DNA of 61,176 nt from Pseudomonadota bacterium (GCA_021325135.1 JAJPHT010000010.1:1-61176), one strand, 5' to 3'; shown: positions 52,705 to 61,176, counted from the first letter of the stretch. A program made the numbers and translations. Notes: a model not told the origin generated them from the sequence alone.

Positions 52705-53568
52705 TCAGGAGCGCCGCTCCTCGAACACGTCGGCGATCACCGGCGCGCATCCCACGGAGGAGACGGAGGTCTCCAGGGAGTCGGTGCAGACGACCTCGTC
52801 GCAGCCGGCGCCGCGGAGGCGCTCCAGGGCGTTGTTGAGGAAGAGGCCGTGCGTGCAGGCGGCCACGACCTTGCGGGCGCCCTGGCGCTTCAGCTCGGCG
52901 GCGGCCGTCGCGATGGTGCCGCCGGTGCTGATGATGTCGTCGAGGATGGCGACGGTCTTGCCCTTGACGTCCAGCGCCTTGGGCTTCATCACGACCTCGG
53001 TGCCCGAGAGACGCGTCTTCTCCATGTGGTCGAACTCGGCGCCCAGGCACTTGGCGGCGAACTGCGCGCGGTCCAGGGCGCCCTTGTCGGGGGCGAGCAC
53101 CGTGTCCACGCCGCGGCCCTCCAGGTGCTTCGCCAGGAGGGGCACCGCGCTGACGCCGTGCGCCTCGACGCCGAAGAAGCCCAGGATGTGCTCCTTGTGC
53201 GGGTCGACGGTGACGAAGCGGTCCGCCTTCAGTTCGAGGAGCTGCGCCACGGCCTTGGCGGAGACGATCTCGCCCTCCTGGAAGACGCGGTCCTGGCGGC
53301 TGTACGCGAAGTAGGGCACGACGACGCTGATCTCCGAGGCGCCCTGGTCGTGGGCCGCCTCCTCCAGGAAGAGAAGCTCCACGAGGGCGTTGGTGGGGTG
53401 CGTGGACTGCACGATGACGACGTGCTCGTCGCGGACGCCGCCCAGCATGCGCACGTAGACCTCGCCGTCGGGGAACACCTTGCGCTCGACGCCCACGACG
53501 TCCGCGCCCAGGATCCCCGCCAGCTCCTTCGCACACCGGTGAGAGGAGCTGCCCGCCACGACCTTCAT
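52705..53568 (-). CDS. prs: Ribose-phosphate pyrophosphokinase
   Basis: 287 residues, the short archaeal form. It makes PRPP from ribose 5-phosphate and ATP for nucleotide, His and Trp synthesis. The flexible-loop region VVPYFAYSRQDRVFQEGE, metal site TVDPHKEHILGFF and PRPP loop VAILDDIISTGGT are intact. The ATG at 53568 begins the family's KVVAGSSSHRCA; CGCTTTTCACGG on the minus strand (about 53592-53603) is 27 bases before it. It is divergent from lonB. Confidence 0.95.
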   Translation of the reverse strand: MKVVAGSSSHRCAKELAGILGADVVGVERKVFPDGEVYVRMLGGVRDEHVVIVQSTHPTNALVELLFLEEAAHDQGASEISVVVPYFAYSRQDRVFQEGEIVSAKAVAQLLELKADRFVTVDPHKEHILGFFGVEAHGVSAVPLLAKHLEGRGVDTVLAPDKGALDRAQFAAKCLGAEFDHMEKTRLSGTEVVMKPKALDVKGKTVAILDDIISTGGTIATAAAELKRQGARKVVAACTHGLFLNNALERLRGAGCDEVVCTDSLETSVSSVGCAPVIADVFEERRS

Positions 53569-53750
53569 GTCCGGGGGCACGCGCGGCGCCGTGAAAAGCG
53601 TTTGGCTGGAGCGGCGCGTGCGCTTCCTGTGGAGCGCGAGGACCACCCTTGGGGGACCGCGGACGCCTGCCTGCCCGACCCCTCGTTTCCCCAGGGAAAA
53701 CGCATCGACGTCTCCGGCCTCTCGCCCACGAGTCTTCCTCCCTTACGAGA

Positions 53751-53760
53751 AGCCTTAAAG
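53751..53760 (+). promoter_or_regulatory. TATA box of lonB
   Basis: GCCTTAAAGG fits an archaeal TATA element. A start about 25 bases on leaves a leader of about 55 bases before the ATG at 53835, unlike the leaderless genes nearby. Confidence 0.5.
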
Positions 53761-53834
53761 GTGTGGAGGCGTAAGGCGGGGACAAGCCCCGGCGTCGATC
53801 GTTTCTCGGCGTCGGATACGGGATTCGGGACAAC

Positions 53835-55838
53835 ATGCAGAAACAGACACTCCCCCCTGTGGACGAGTGGATCGAGCGCGAGGAGTTCGCGACGACGGCG
53901 GAGGTCGCCGTCCCGGACAAGCTCATCGACCAGGTCATCGGCCAGGAGCGCGCCGTCGAGGTCATCCGGAAGGCCGCCGAGCAGCGGCGCCACGTGATGC
54001 TCATCGGCGACCCCGGCACCGGCAAGTCGATGCTCGCCCGCTCCATGACCGAGCTTCTCCCCCACGAGGAGCTTGAGGACACCATCGCGTACCCCAACCA
54101 GGAGGACCCGCATGCTCCGCGCATCCGCGTGGTCCCCGCCGGGAAGGGGAAGGAGATCGTGCAGGCCCAGAAGGCCGAGGCCAACCGCAAGCAGGAGCGC
54201 AAGGCGACCTTGCAGCTGCTCCTCATGCTGGGCATCGGGCTCTTCGCGGTGCTGTTCTTCTTCCAGACGCGCGACCCCATGATCCTCATCTTCGGCATCA
54301 TCGCCGCGGCCATGCTCTTCATGGTCATGCGCCAGATGAGCCAGCGCGAGGCGGCTCTCGTCCCGAAGCTCCTCGTCACGCACACGCCCAACGAGAAGCC
54401 CCCCTTCGTCGACGCCACGGGCGCCCACGCAGGCAGCCTGCTGGGCGACGTGCGGCACGACCCGTTCCAGAGCGGCGGGCTTGAGACCCCCGCCCACGAG
54501 CGCGTGGAGCCCGGCGCCATCCACAAGGCGCACAAGGGCGTCCTCTTCGTGGACGAGATCAACCTCCTGCGCATGGAGAGCCAGCAGGCGCTCCTCACCG
54601 CAATCCAGGAGAAGAAGTTCCCCATCATGGGCCAGAGCGAGCGCAGCAGCGGCGCGATGGTCAAGACGGAATCGGTCCCGTGCGACTTCATCCTCGTCGC
54701 GGCCGGCAACATGGATGCGCTCAAGGGCCAGGAGGGCAACCCCTTCCACCCCGGCATGCACCCCGCGCTGCGCAGCCGCATCCGCGGCTACGGCTACGAG
54801 ATCTTCATGAACAACGACATGGACGACACGGCGGACAACCGCCGCAAGGTCATCCGGTTCGTGGCCCAGGAGGTCAAGCGCGACGGGAAGATCCCGCACT
54901 TCGAGCGCCCCGCCGTGGCGGAGATCATCCGCGACGCGCAGCGCCGCGCCGGCCGCCGCGGCCGCCTGACCCTCAGGCTCCGCGAGCTTGGCGGCCTGGT
55001 GCGCGTGGCGGGCGACATCGCGGTGGAGGAGAAGTCCCCCGTCGTCACCGTCGCGCATGTCCTCCGCGCCAAGAGCATGGCGCGCAGCCTGGAGCAGCAG
55101 GTGGCCGACCAGTACATCGAGCGCCGCAAGGAGTACCGCCAGTTCCGCACCACCGGCGGCGCCGTCGGCATGGTCAACGGCCTGGCCGTCATGGGCGGCG
55201 GCGAGGTCGGCGAGCCCAGCGGCATCGTCATGCCCATCGTGGCCGAGGTCACCCCCGCCGCCAACCGCGCCGAGGGGAAGATCATCGTCACGGGCAAGCT
55301 GGGCGAGATCGCCAAGGAGGCCGTGCAGAACATCAGCGCGGTCATCAAGAAGTACACGGGCCAGAACCTCAACGACCACGACATCCACGTGCAGTTCATC
55401 GGCACCTACGAGGGCGTCGAGGGCGACAGCGCGTCCATCAGCATCGCGACCGCGGTGCTCAGCGCGCTGGAGAACGTGGAGATCGACCAGAACGTCGCCA
55501 TGACCGGGAGCCTCTCGGTGCGCGGCGAGGTGCTGCCCATCGGCGGCGCCACGCCCAAGATCGAGGCCGCCGCGCAGGTGGGCATCAAGAAGGTCATCGT
55601 GCCCAAGGCGAACATGAACGACGTGCTCATCGAGGAGCGCTACCGCAGCATGGTGGAGATCGTCTACGTCGAGACCCTCGACGAGGTCCTCCAGCACGTG
55701 CTCATGCAGAGCGCCCAGAAGAAGAGCCTCGTCGACAAGCTCGCCGCCATCCTGCCCGCGCGCCTCAAGAGCCCCGTGCTCGATGGGGCCGCGGCCGTGG
55801 GCTCTCCCCCCGCGGTCGGCAGCGGCTCGGGCGCGTAG
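53835..55838 (+). CDS. lonB: Membrane-anchored archaeal Lon protease
   Basis: 667 residues. AAA+ domain with Walker A GDPGTGKS (58-65) split by two membrane helices (about 124-165), the LonB hallmark, then Walker B GVLFVDEINLL (235-245). The protease domain has Ser532 in EGVEGDSAS and Lys575 in GGATPKIEAA, 43 residues apart as in other Lon proteases. It degrades misfolded and membrane proteins at the inner face. An Ala/Gly/Ser-rich tail of about 25 residues follows the protease domain. A terminator and the third inverted repeat follow. Confidence 0.96.
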   Translation: MQKQTLPPVDEWIEREEFATTAEVAVPDKLIDQVIGQERAVEVIRKAAEQRRHVMLIGDPGTGKSMLARSMTELLPHEELEDTIAYPNQEDPHAPRIRVVPAGKGKEIVQAQKAEANRKQERKATLQLLLMLGIGLFAVLFFFQTRDPMILIFGIIAAAMLFMVMRQMSQREAALVPKLLVTHTPNEKPPFVDATGAHAGSLLGDVRHDPFQSGGLETPAHERVEPGAIHKAHKGVLFVDEINLLRMESQQALLTAIQEKKFPIMGQSERSSGAMVKTESVPCDFILVAAGNMDALKGQEGNPFHPGMHPALRSRIRGYGYEIFMNNDMDDTADNRRKVIRFVAQEVKRDGKIPHFERPAVAEIIRDAQRRAGRRGRLTLRLRELGGLVRVAGDIAVEEKSPVVTVAHVLRAKSMARSLEQQVADQYIERRKEYRQFRTTGGAVGMVNGLAVMGGGEVGEPSGIVMPIVAEVTPAANRAEGKIIVTGKLGEIAKEAVQNISAVIKKYTGQNLNDHDIHVQFIGTYEGVEGDSASISIATAVLSALENVEIDQNVAMTGSLSVRGEVLPIGGATPKIEAAAQVGIKKVIVPKANMNDVLIEERYRSMVEIVYVETLDEVLQHVLMQSAQKKSLVDKLAAILPARLKSPVLDGAAAVGSPPAVGSGSGA

Positions 55839-55853
55839 GCTCTCGCCTCTTGG

Positions 55854-55890
55854 GGGCCCCCTCGTGGGGCCCTCCCTTCCCTTTTCCTTC
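55854..55890 (+). terminator. Terminator of lonB
   Basis: GGGCCCC (55854-55860) pairs with GGGGCCC (55866-55872), followed by TCCCTTCCCTTTTCCTTC. It starts 15 bases after the stop. Confidence 0.6.
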
Positions 55891-55909
55891 GCTTCTCTCC
55901 ATTTCTCTT

Positions 55910-56026
55910 GGTCAAGGGTCCAAAGAACGCGATGAGCGCGAAGAGCGCCAAGGTCGCAAAGTCTCCTTTCTCGTCGTCGCATCCTTTGCGCTCTTCGCGC
56001 TCATCGCGTTCTTTGGACCCCTGACC
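55910..56026. repeat. Long inverted-repeat element, copy 3
   Basis: 117 bases, the best preserved copy. It begins GGTCAAGGGTCCAAAGAACG and ends CGTTCTTTGGACCCCTGACC; outer GGTCA/TGACC bases are also paired. It lies 72 bases after lonB and 44 bases before the NMN adenylyltransferase gene. Confidence 0.88.
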
Positions 56027-56070
56027 AGGGAGCATCCACGGAGCGAAAGCCCCAAACGCGAGCCCCGCGC

Positions 56071-56625
56071 ATGCGTGGCCCGATGACGGACCGCGGCCTC
56101 TTCCTGGGGAGATTCCAGCCCATGCACCTGGGCCACCTGGCGGTCCTCCAGCGCCTCGCGCGCCAGCACGACGAGGTCCTCGTGGGGATCGGCAGCGCGA
56201 ACGTGAGCCACACCCGGATGAACCCTTTCACCGGGGGCGAGCGCGTGGAGATGGTCCACGAGGCGTTGCGCGAGGCGGGCGTCTCCAACGCGCTGGTGCT
56301 CCCCATCCCCGACATCGGGCGCAACACGCTGTGGGTCTCCCACGTGGAGAGCCTGGTGCCGCGCTTCCGCGTGCTCTACACCAACAACCCGCTCCCCGCG
56401 CGCCTCTTCCGCGAGCGCGGCCACGAGGTGGCGCCCGCGCCCTTCCACGAGCGCGAGGTCTACAGCGGCACGCGCATCCGAGAGATGATGACCGAGGGCG
56501 ACGAGTGGATGGACCTCCTGCCCCCCGCCGTCGTGCGCGTGCTGCGCGAGTGCAAGGGCGTCCAGCGCCTGCGCGACGTCGCGACGCCCGACGGGGCCGT
56601 GGAAGGCTTCGACCCCACCGTGTGA
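56071..56625 (+). CDS. Nicotinamide-nucleotide adenylyltransferase (archaeal type)
   Basis: 184 residues. It joins NMN and ATP to make NAD. The nucleotidyltransferase motifs are GRFQPMHLGH near the N-terminus and YSGTRIREMM near residue 130; TRMNPFTGGERVEMV is the archaeal substrate segment. A second in-frame ATG at 56083 is an alternative start. It follows repeat copy 3 and converges on the thioredoxin-like gene, with 3 bases between. Confidence 0.94.
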   Translation: MRGPMTDRGLFLGRFQPMHLGHLAVLQRLARQHDEVLVGIGSANVSHTRMNPFTGGERVEMVHEALREAGVSNALVLPIPDIGRNTLWVSHVESLVPRFRVLYTNNPLPARLFRERGHEVAPAPFHEREVYSGTRIREMMTEGDEWMDLLPPAVVRVLRECKGVQRLRDVATPDGAVEGFDPTV

Positions 56626-56628
56626 GCC

Positions 56629-57708
56629 TCACCCCGGCGAGAAGTCGAACGTGAAGAGCGCGCCGCCCGCGGGCAGCCGCACGGCGAGCGTGTGCGCCTC
56701 CACGGGGCCCGCGTACAGGTCGTAGCTGCGCGGCCCGTCGAGGCGCAGGCACGCGTTGGGGTCCACGTCGCGCCCCGCTAGGCTGGCCGGGATGGGCTGG
56801 CCGTCGAGGAACACCGCCGCGCACGCGCCCGCGGGGCCGTCGAGGACGGCGTTCGCGGCGCCTGCGCGAAAGAGCACGCTGGCGTTCTCGGGCGCGAGCG
56901 CGGTCACGTTCTCGTGCGTCTCGCGCCACGTCCCTTCCAGGTAGATGAGGTCGGGGTCGAGGCGCGAGACGGGCGCGTAGGCCACGTCCTGCCCTTCGTG
57001 ATAGCCTTCGGGGTTGCCGATGGCGACGCGCCCCTCGGCGGCGGAGGCGTACAGCTCCGGCGTGATGGCGCCCTCGTTCCCGGTGGCGTTGACGGCCTCG
57101 CCGGCGGGCGCCTTGGGCGCGTGCCCCGCCTCGGCGAGAAGCTGGCGGATCGCGGCCTCCGTCTGGTCGTAGTCCCCCTCGCCGAAGTGCGTGTCGCGCA
57201 CGCGGCCGTACTGGTCGATGAGGTACTCCGCGGGCCAGTAGCGGTTGCCGTAGGCGTCCCAGATCGCATAGTCCGAGTCGACCGCGGTGGGGTACGTGAG
57301 GTGATATCGTTCTCGCGCCCCGGCGATGTTGTCCACGTTCCGCTCGAAACCGAACTCCGGCGTGTGGACGCCCACCACCACGAGGCCGTCCCCCTTGTAG
57401 CGCTCGTAGAACCCCTCGACGTGGGGGAAGGTGTGGATGCAGTTGATGCAGGAGTAGGTCCAGAAGTCCACGAGCACGACGTGGCCGCGCAGGTCCGCGA
57501 CCTTGAGCGGCGCGCTGCCCAGCCAGGAGGTCGCGCCGCCGAAGTCGGGCGCCGCGGGGAAGGCGAGCTCCTGCGCGCTGAGGTTGGCGGGCGGCGGGGG
57601 CGCGGCGGAGGGGTTGCCGGCCCACGGCTTCTCGATGGCGAGGATGACGCCCCCGATGGCGACGAGGGCGAGGGCCAGGGCGATGCGGCGCTTCGTGTCG
57701 GGGTGCAT
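56629..57708 (-). CDS. Thioredoxin-like protein, DipZ C-terminal type
   Basis: 359 residues. One signal-anchor helix (9-25), then a TlpA/redoxin fold with the redox pair Cys87 and Cys90 in DFWTYSCINCIHTFP, and a C-terminal beta domain (about 220-359) as in DipZ proteins. In many bacteria DipZ is a single chain joining CcdA and this part; here they are adjacent genes 4 bases apart. It would use electrons from CcdA to reduce or isomerise disulfides outside the membrane. Confidence 0.87.
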   Translation of the reverse strand: MHPDTKRRIALALALVAIGGVILAIEKPWAGNPSAAPPPPANLSAQELAFPAAPDFGGATSWLGSAPLKVADLRGHVVLVDFWTYSCINCIHTFPHVEGFYERYKGDGLVVVGVHTPEFGFERNVDNIAGARERYHLTYPTAVDSDYAIWDAYGNRYWPAEYLIDQYGRVRDTHFGEGDYDQTEAAIRQLLAEAGHAPKAPAGEAVNATGNEGAITPELYASAAEGRVAIGNPEGYHEGQDVAYAPVSRLDPDLIYLEGTWRETHENVTALAPENASVLFRAGAANAVLDGPAGACAAVFLDGQPIPASLAGRDVDPNACLRLDGPRSYDLYAGPVEAHTLAVRLPAGGALFTFDFSPG

Positions 57709-57712
57709 GGGG

Positions 57713-58399
57713 TCACGTCAGGTAGCTGGTGAGGCGCGCGGCCTGCCCGGTGAAGACCGCGATGCCCAGGAGGATGAGGAGCACGCCGCCCACGATCTCG
57801 ATGACGCGCGAGGCGCGGGCGAAGCGGCGCAGCAGCGCGGCGCCTCGCTCCGCGGTGAGGCCAAGCGCCAGGAACGGCACGGCGAGCCCTAGGGCGTAGA
57901 CGCCCAGGAGGAGCGCGCCCTGCGCGGGGCTCGCGTCCAGGCCCGCCACGAGGAGGATGGAGGCGAGGATGGGGCCGACGCACGGGCTCCAGCCCACGCC
58001 GAACGCGGCGCCAAGCAGCAGCGCGCCCCCCGCGGGCCCCAGCGCGCCGGGCGCGGGGCCGTGATATCGCGCGTCCCGGTCCAGGATGCGCAGCCGCAGC
58101 AGGCCCGTCATGGCGAGGCCGAAGGCGATGATGAGCGCGCCGCCCACGCGCTCGGCCCACCGCAGCGGGACGCGCGCGCCCAGGCCCGAGCCCAGGAGGC
58201 CTGCAAGGAGCCCCAGCGCGACGAAGGCGACGCCGAAGCCCAGCACGAACGCGGCGACGACGAGCATGCGCCGCCCAAGCCTCCCCTGGGCGCTGCGCGC
58301 GAGGAACGCGACGTAGCCCGGCACGATGGGCACGATGCAGGGCGAGAAGAAGCTCGCCAGCCCGGCCCCGAACGCAAGCCACGGGGAGACGGTTGCCAC
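57713..58399 (-). CDS. ccdA: CcdA-type thiol electron transporter
   Basis: 228 residues from a GTG at 58399, with six helices. The two half-repeats carry the reactive cysteines: Cys21 in FFSPCIVPIVPGY and Cys140 in GWSPCVGPIL. It passes electrons from cytoplasmic thioredoxin to outside thiol proteins, here the adjoining DipZ-like protein. A longer in-frame form from 58462 would overlap the neighbour's end and is less likely. Confidence 0.9.
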   Translation of the reverse strand: MATVSPWLAFGAGLASFFSPCIVPIVPGYVAFLARSAQGRLGRRMLVVAAFVLGFGVAFVALGLLAGLLGSGLGARVPLRWAERVGGALIIAFGLAMTGLLRLRILDRDARYHGPAPGALGPAGGALLLGAAFGVGWSPCVGPILASILLVAGLDASPAQGALLLGVYALGLAVPFLALGLTAERGAALLRRFARASRVIEIVGGVLLILLGIAVFTGQAARLTSYLT

Positions 58400-58442
58400 A
58401 AGGCGGAGAGGGACCGCGCGGCTACATCCGGGTTTTCCCAGA

Positions 58443-59795
58443 TCACGCCCGGCGCCTGCCAAGGACCTTGCCGGCGGCGCGCTTGAGCATCCCGGCGCCC
58501 TCGGCCCACGTCCCTGCGGCGAGGGGCCACGCCCCCGTCTCGCGCCTCACGATGATCCAGAGCGCGATCGTGCCCAGGGTGAAGGCGGTCGTCGTCGCGA
58601 TGGCCGCTCCGGTGATGCCGTAGCGCTGGATGAGCAGCAGGTTGAGGGGCAGGTTGATGGCGACCTGCGCGGCGCCCACGAGGATGAGGCGCCCGGCCTT
58701 GTCGTGGACCATGAGCACGCTGGTCGCGGGGACGGCCAGCGCGCCGAAGATGCCGAAGAGGGTGAGGATGAGGAGCGGCACGTAGCCCGCGCCGAAGCCC
58801 GGGCCATAGAAGGAGAGGATGACGCGCCCCAGGAGGAGATAGCCCGTCGCGATGGCGAGGGCGAGGAGGAGCGCCAGGAACGTGCCGCGCTGGTAGGCGT
58901 GCGCCGTGGACTCGCCCTTCCCGGCGAGGCGCGACATCACGGGGACGAGCGCCACGCCGATGGCGACGCTGGCCGTGACCATGACGAACGTGAGCGAGAA
59001 GGCCGCCTGGTAGACGCCCGCCTGCGAGTTGTCCAGGAAGTGGCTGATGAGCAGCGTGTCGGTCCAGATGAGGCTGCTGTTGAGGAACGTCGCCAGCGCG
59101 ATGCGGCTGCCGTGGCTGACGAGATAGCTTGCGACGCCGCGGTCGAAGCGCAGGCGCCACGGGGAGCGCCAGTAGAGCGCGAAGCCGACGCTCATGGCCA
59201 GCGTGCCCAGGACGCTCGTGAGGATGGAGGTCGCGACGTTGAAATGCCGGGTGAGCACGAGGACGCCCACGGCGAGGAGCGTGAAGGTGGGGCCCAGCGC
59301 GATGAGGACGTTGCGGAAGACCATGCGGTTCTCGGCCTCGAAGCGCGCGGCGCCGATCTCCTGGAAGACGCCCACCACCAGCACGAGGCTCGTGAGGACG
59401 ACGGCCCACCACGGCACCGAGAAGAAGGAGCCCAGCGGGACGCTGAAGGCGGCGATGAGCGCGACGAAGAAGCTCGTGCCGATGAGCTTGAGCAGCAGGC
59501 TCGTGCCGAAGACCTTGGCCGCCGGCTCGCCGCGGTGGTAGACGACGATGCTGGGGTTGTGCGTGAAGTTGGAGAGGCTGCGGCCGAACTCGCTGATGCC
59601 GAAGGAGACGGCGAGGACGCCCACGCCCGCGGGCCCCAGGGCGCGCGCCGTGATGAGGCCCGCCAGGAAGCCGAAGAAGTTGCCCGCCGCGAGGCCCGCG
59701 AGGTTCGCCGCGCTGTTGAAGAGCACGCTGGGCCCGGCCGTCTCGGCCTCCGCCTTGGCGAGGGCGGCCTGGTCAGCCGTGAAGGGCTCGGCCAT
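58443..59795 (-). CDS. Polysaccharide/lipid-linked oligosaccharide flippase (MATE/Wzx fold)
   Basis: 450 residues with about 14 helices. The start SVLFNSAANLAGLAAGNFFGF and LGPAGVGVLAVSFGISEFGRSLSNF-like segments are typical of Wzx/RfbX flippases, which move undecaprenyl- or dolichyl-linked sugars across the membrane. The ATG overlaps the glycosyltransferase gene by 23 bases, so the two are co-expressed. It may supply glycans to AglB or to surface polysaccharide; this is inference. Confidence 0.88.
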   Translation of the reverse strand: MAEPFTADQAALAKAEAETAGPSVLFNSAANLAGLAAGNFFGFLAGLITARALGPAGVGVLAVSFGISEFGRSLSNFTHNPSIVVYHRGEPAAKVFGTSLLLKLIGTSFFVALIAAFSVPLGSFFSVPWWAVVLTSLVLVVGVFQEIGAARFEAENRMVFRNVLIALGPTFTLLAVGVLVLTRHFNVATSILTSVLGTLAMSVGFALYWRSPWRLRFDRGVASYLVSHGSRIALATFLNSSLIWTDTLLISHFLDNSQAGVYQAAFSLTFVMVTASVAIGVALVPVMSRLAGKGESTAHAYQRGTFLALLLALAIATGYLLLGRVILSFYGPGFGAGYVPLLILTLFGIFGALAVPATSVLMVHDKAGRLILVGAAQVAINLPLNLLLIQRYGITGAAIATTTAFTLGTIALWIIVRRETGAWPLAAGTWAEGAGMLKRAAGKVLGRRRA

Positions 59796-60579
59796 AGACC
59801 CCCTCCAGGTCGTCCACGACGCGCGTCCACAGGAACCCCTTCGCGCGCTCCCGGGCGACGGTCCCCCGCCGGGCCCGCTCCTCCGCGTTTGATAGCATGC
59901 CCGCCAGCGCGCCGCGCAGCGCGTCGGGGTCGCGCGGCGGGACGACGACGCCCGCGTCGCCCACCACGTCGGGCATGCCCCCCGCGGTCGTGGCGACGAC
60001 GGCGCGCCCCTGCGCCATGGCCTCCAGGAGGACGAGCCCGAACGCCTCGTAGTGGCTGGGCAGGACGAAGACGTCCGCCGCGGCGTAGGCGTCGCGCGGC
60101 TCGGGGACGGGGCCCAGGAAGCGCACATTGGCGGGCGCCTCGCGCCGCGCCCGCGCGAGGGCCCCCGCGTCGCGGCCGCACACGGCGACCGTGGCGGGGA
60201 GGCCGCGCGCCGCCCGCGCGAGGTCCAGGAGCCCCTTGTCGTGGGCGAGCCGCGCGAGGAAGACCACGAGGGGGCCTTCGTCCAGGCCGTGCGCCTTGCG
60301 GAAGCCCGCGCCGTCGCCGGGCTCGAACGCGGAGGCGTCGATGCCGTTGGGCACCACGTCCACCCGGGAGGGATCGACGCCAAGCGCCGCGTAGTGCGCG
60401 ATCTCGTGCCGCGTGACCGCGACGCAGCGCGCGGCGGCCCCCAGCGCGCGGCGTCCGCGCATGGCGTCGTAGCGCCACTTGGCGAGGCCCGCCAGCGCAT
60501 TCTCGGCGGGGTAGAATCCGTGCGCCGTGACCACGAGGGGCCGGCCCGTCGCGCGCGAGGCCGTGGCGCCCGCCTCCAC
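59773..60579 (-). CDS. Glycosyltransferase family 4, N-terminally truncated
   Basis: 268 residues. The C-terminal Rossmann half is intact: VVFLARLAHDKGLLDL, VFVLPSHYEAFGLVLLEAMAQGRAVVAT and the EX7E region. Most of the N-terminal domain is missing. In-frame similarity to GT4 (HAHSYRFATVEAG) continues upstream to about 60606, then ends at a stop at 60637-60639 with no start, where the composition also changes. It is therefore probably broken by recombination or an assembly join and may be inactive. The downstream flippase remains intact. Confidence 0.72.
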   Translation of the reverse strand: MEAGATASRATGRPLVVTAHGFYPAENALAGLAKWRYDAMRGRRALGAAARCVAVTRHEIAHYAALGVDPSRVDVVPNGIDASAFEPGDGAGFRKAHGLDEGPLVVFLARLAHDKGLLDLARAARGLPATVAVCGRDAGALARARREAPANVRFLGPVPEPRDAYAAADVFVLPSHYEAFGLVLLEAMAQGRAVVATTAGGMPDVVGDAGVVVPPRDPDALRGALAGMLSNAEERARRGTVARERAKGFLWTRVVDDLEGVYGRALHG

Positions 60580-60765
60580 CGTGGCGAAGCGGTAGGAATG
60601 GGCGTGGTACGCCGGAGGGCGTGGAATGTGCTTGTCTTAGGGTTTCGCGTTAGTCGCCCCGGCACACCCTTGGACGGCGATGTCATGCCTTCGAAATCTT
60701 GGCGGGAGGCGAAAAGCGGCCCGCATCCTCGCTTCGGCCCATCATCTTCTCTTGACGACGACGGA

Positions 60766-61155
60766 CTAAGTGGTCAGGAGCGGGTGCGTCCCCTCTTGGA
60801 CGGCGCTCTCCACGGGAGGCTCCTCGGGCGGATTTTCGGTCCATTTGCGTATCCAATCCGCCGTCGTCGTGCGTTTTGAGGGCTTGCGGCGGTGGCCCGG
60901 CGGCATGAGCAGGGTGAGGTCCGCGCGCAGGCTCCGCTCCAGCGCGACGGGTTCCGTGCTGTTCGGGCGGATGGTGCCGAAGTCCACCATGCCCACCACC
61001 AGAATGTGCTCATCCACCCGTCGCACGGTGGGGAGGATGACCGGGTAGTCGGGAAACGTCGCCTCGACCCGCCGCGCAAACGTCGTCTTGGACGGGGCGT
61101 ATCCGGCGTACCATTCCTCTGGGGCTCCTTGGGCTTGTCCGATGTACGTTGCCAT
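60766..61155 (-). CDS. Hypothetical protein, 129 residues
   Basis: No family recognised. The middle is beta-rich (YPVILPTVRRVDEHILVVGMVDFG), and the end is basic then acidic/Pro-rich (GHRRKPSKRTTTADWIRKW, ENPPEEPPVES). No signal or membrane segment. GGAGAG upstream on the minus strand (about 61164-61169) may be a ribosome binding site. Base composition is lower in GC than the rest of the window, and it lies beyond the truncated glycosyltransferase, so it is likely acquired or from another locus. Confidence 0.5.
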   Translation of the reverse strand: MATYIGQAQGAPEEWYAGYAPSKTTFARRVEATFPDYPVILPTVRRVDEHILVVGMVDFGTIRPNSTEPVALERSLRADLTLLMPPGHRRKPSKRTTTADWIRKWTENPPEEPPVESAVQEGTHPLLTT

Positions 61156-61176
61156 TGACGGTGACTCTCCTGTGAC

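Overview
The window is archaeal chromosome of very high GC (about 70% by eye). The archaeal assignment rests on ribosomal proteins S12 (5'-truncated at the window edge), S7, L7Ae, S28e and L24e, a membrane-anchored LonB protease, an AglB-type oligosaccharyltransferase, an archaeal NMN adenylyltransferase and an initiator tRNA with an A1-U72 pair. Control signals fit: TTTATA/CTTAAA-like boxes lie about 25-30 bases before many starts (leaderless genes), and GGTGAT or GGAGG Shine-Dalgarno sites precede others. Composition and gene set suggest a high-GC, non-halophilic lineage, perhaps Thermoplasmatota; this placement is inference and is not proven by the sequence.

Layout. 1-5.8 kb: rps12-rps7, then small exported or membrane proteins, an SRPBCC protein, a BtuF-like metal-chelate receptor and a multi-pass protein. 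5.8-11.4 kb: a divergent locus in which a MarR regulator shares an operator/promoter with two DrrAB-type ABC exporters, a ring-cleaving dioxygenase (MhqO-like) and a hydrolase (MhqD-like), a probable quinone/aromatic-electrophile defence module. 11.5-14.5 kb: rpl7ae-rps28e-rpl24e-ndk with membrane proteins on either side. 14.6-18.1 kb: an ABC-2 transporter joined to a secreted, C-terminally anchored protein. 18.2-23 kb: amidohydrolase, MFS transporter, bacterial-type arginine decarboxylase, isochorismatase-fold hydrolase. 23.1-26.4 kb: MEDS sensor, Cys-containing small protein, PAS histidine kinase, Nudix CoA pyrophosphatase.

26.4-29 kb is an accessory zone: a broken copy of the initiator tRNA, the intact tRNA, an AT-rich gap, a Fic protein and a Cys-rich secreted protein. 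29.2-38.1 kb holds a Met/His-rich membrane protein, an HxlR regulator divergent from an acyl-CoA dehydrogenase, an M1 aminopeptidase, a putative di-heme membrane protein and a histidine kinase. 38.2-46.3 kb holds an epimerase, lipoprotein, aldehyde dehydrogenase, coiled-coil protein, response regulator and a large CACHE-HAMP-PAS-GAF kinase. 46.3-47.1 kb is a low-GC orphan gene. 47.2-56.6 kb returns to core genes: glyA, aglB, prs, lonB and NMN adenylyltransferase. 56.6-60.6 kb has a thioredoxin-like protein with CcdA, then a flippase and an N-truncated glycosyltransferase. From about 60.64 kb the composition changes and only one unknown small gene is seen.

A 109-117 bp inverted-repeat element occurs three times (41617, 52581, 55910), each time just 3' of a gene. 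No CRISPR array, transposase, integrase or rRNA was recognised.
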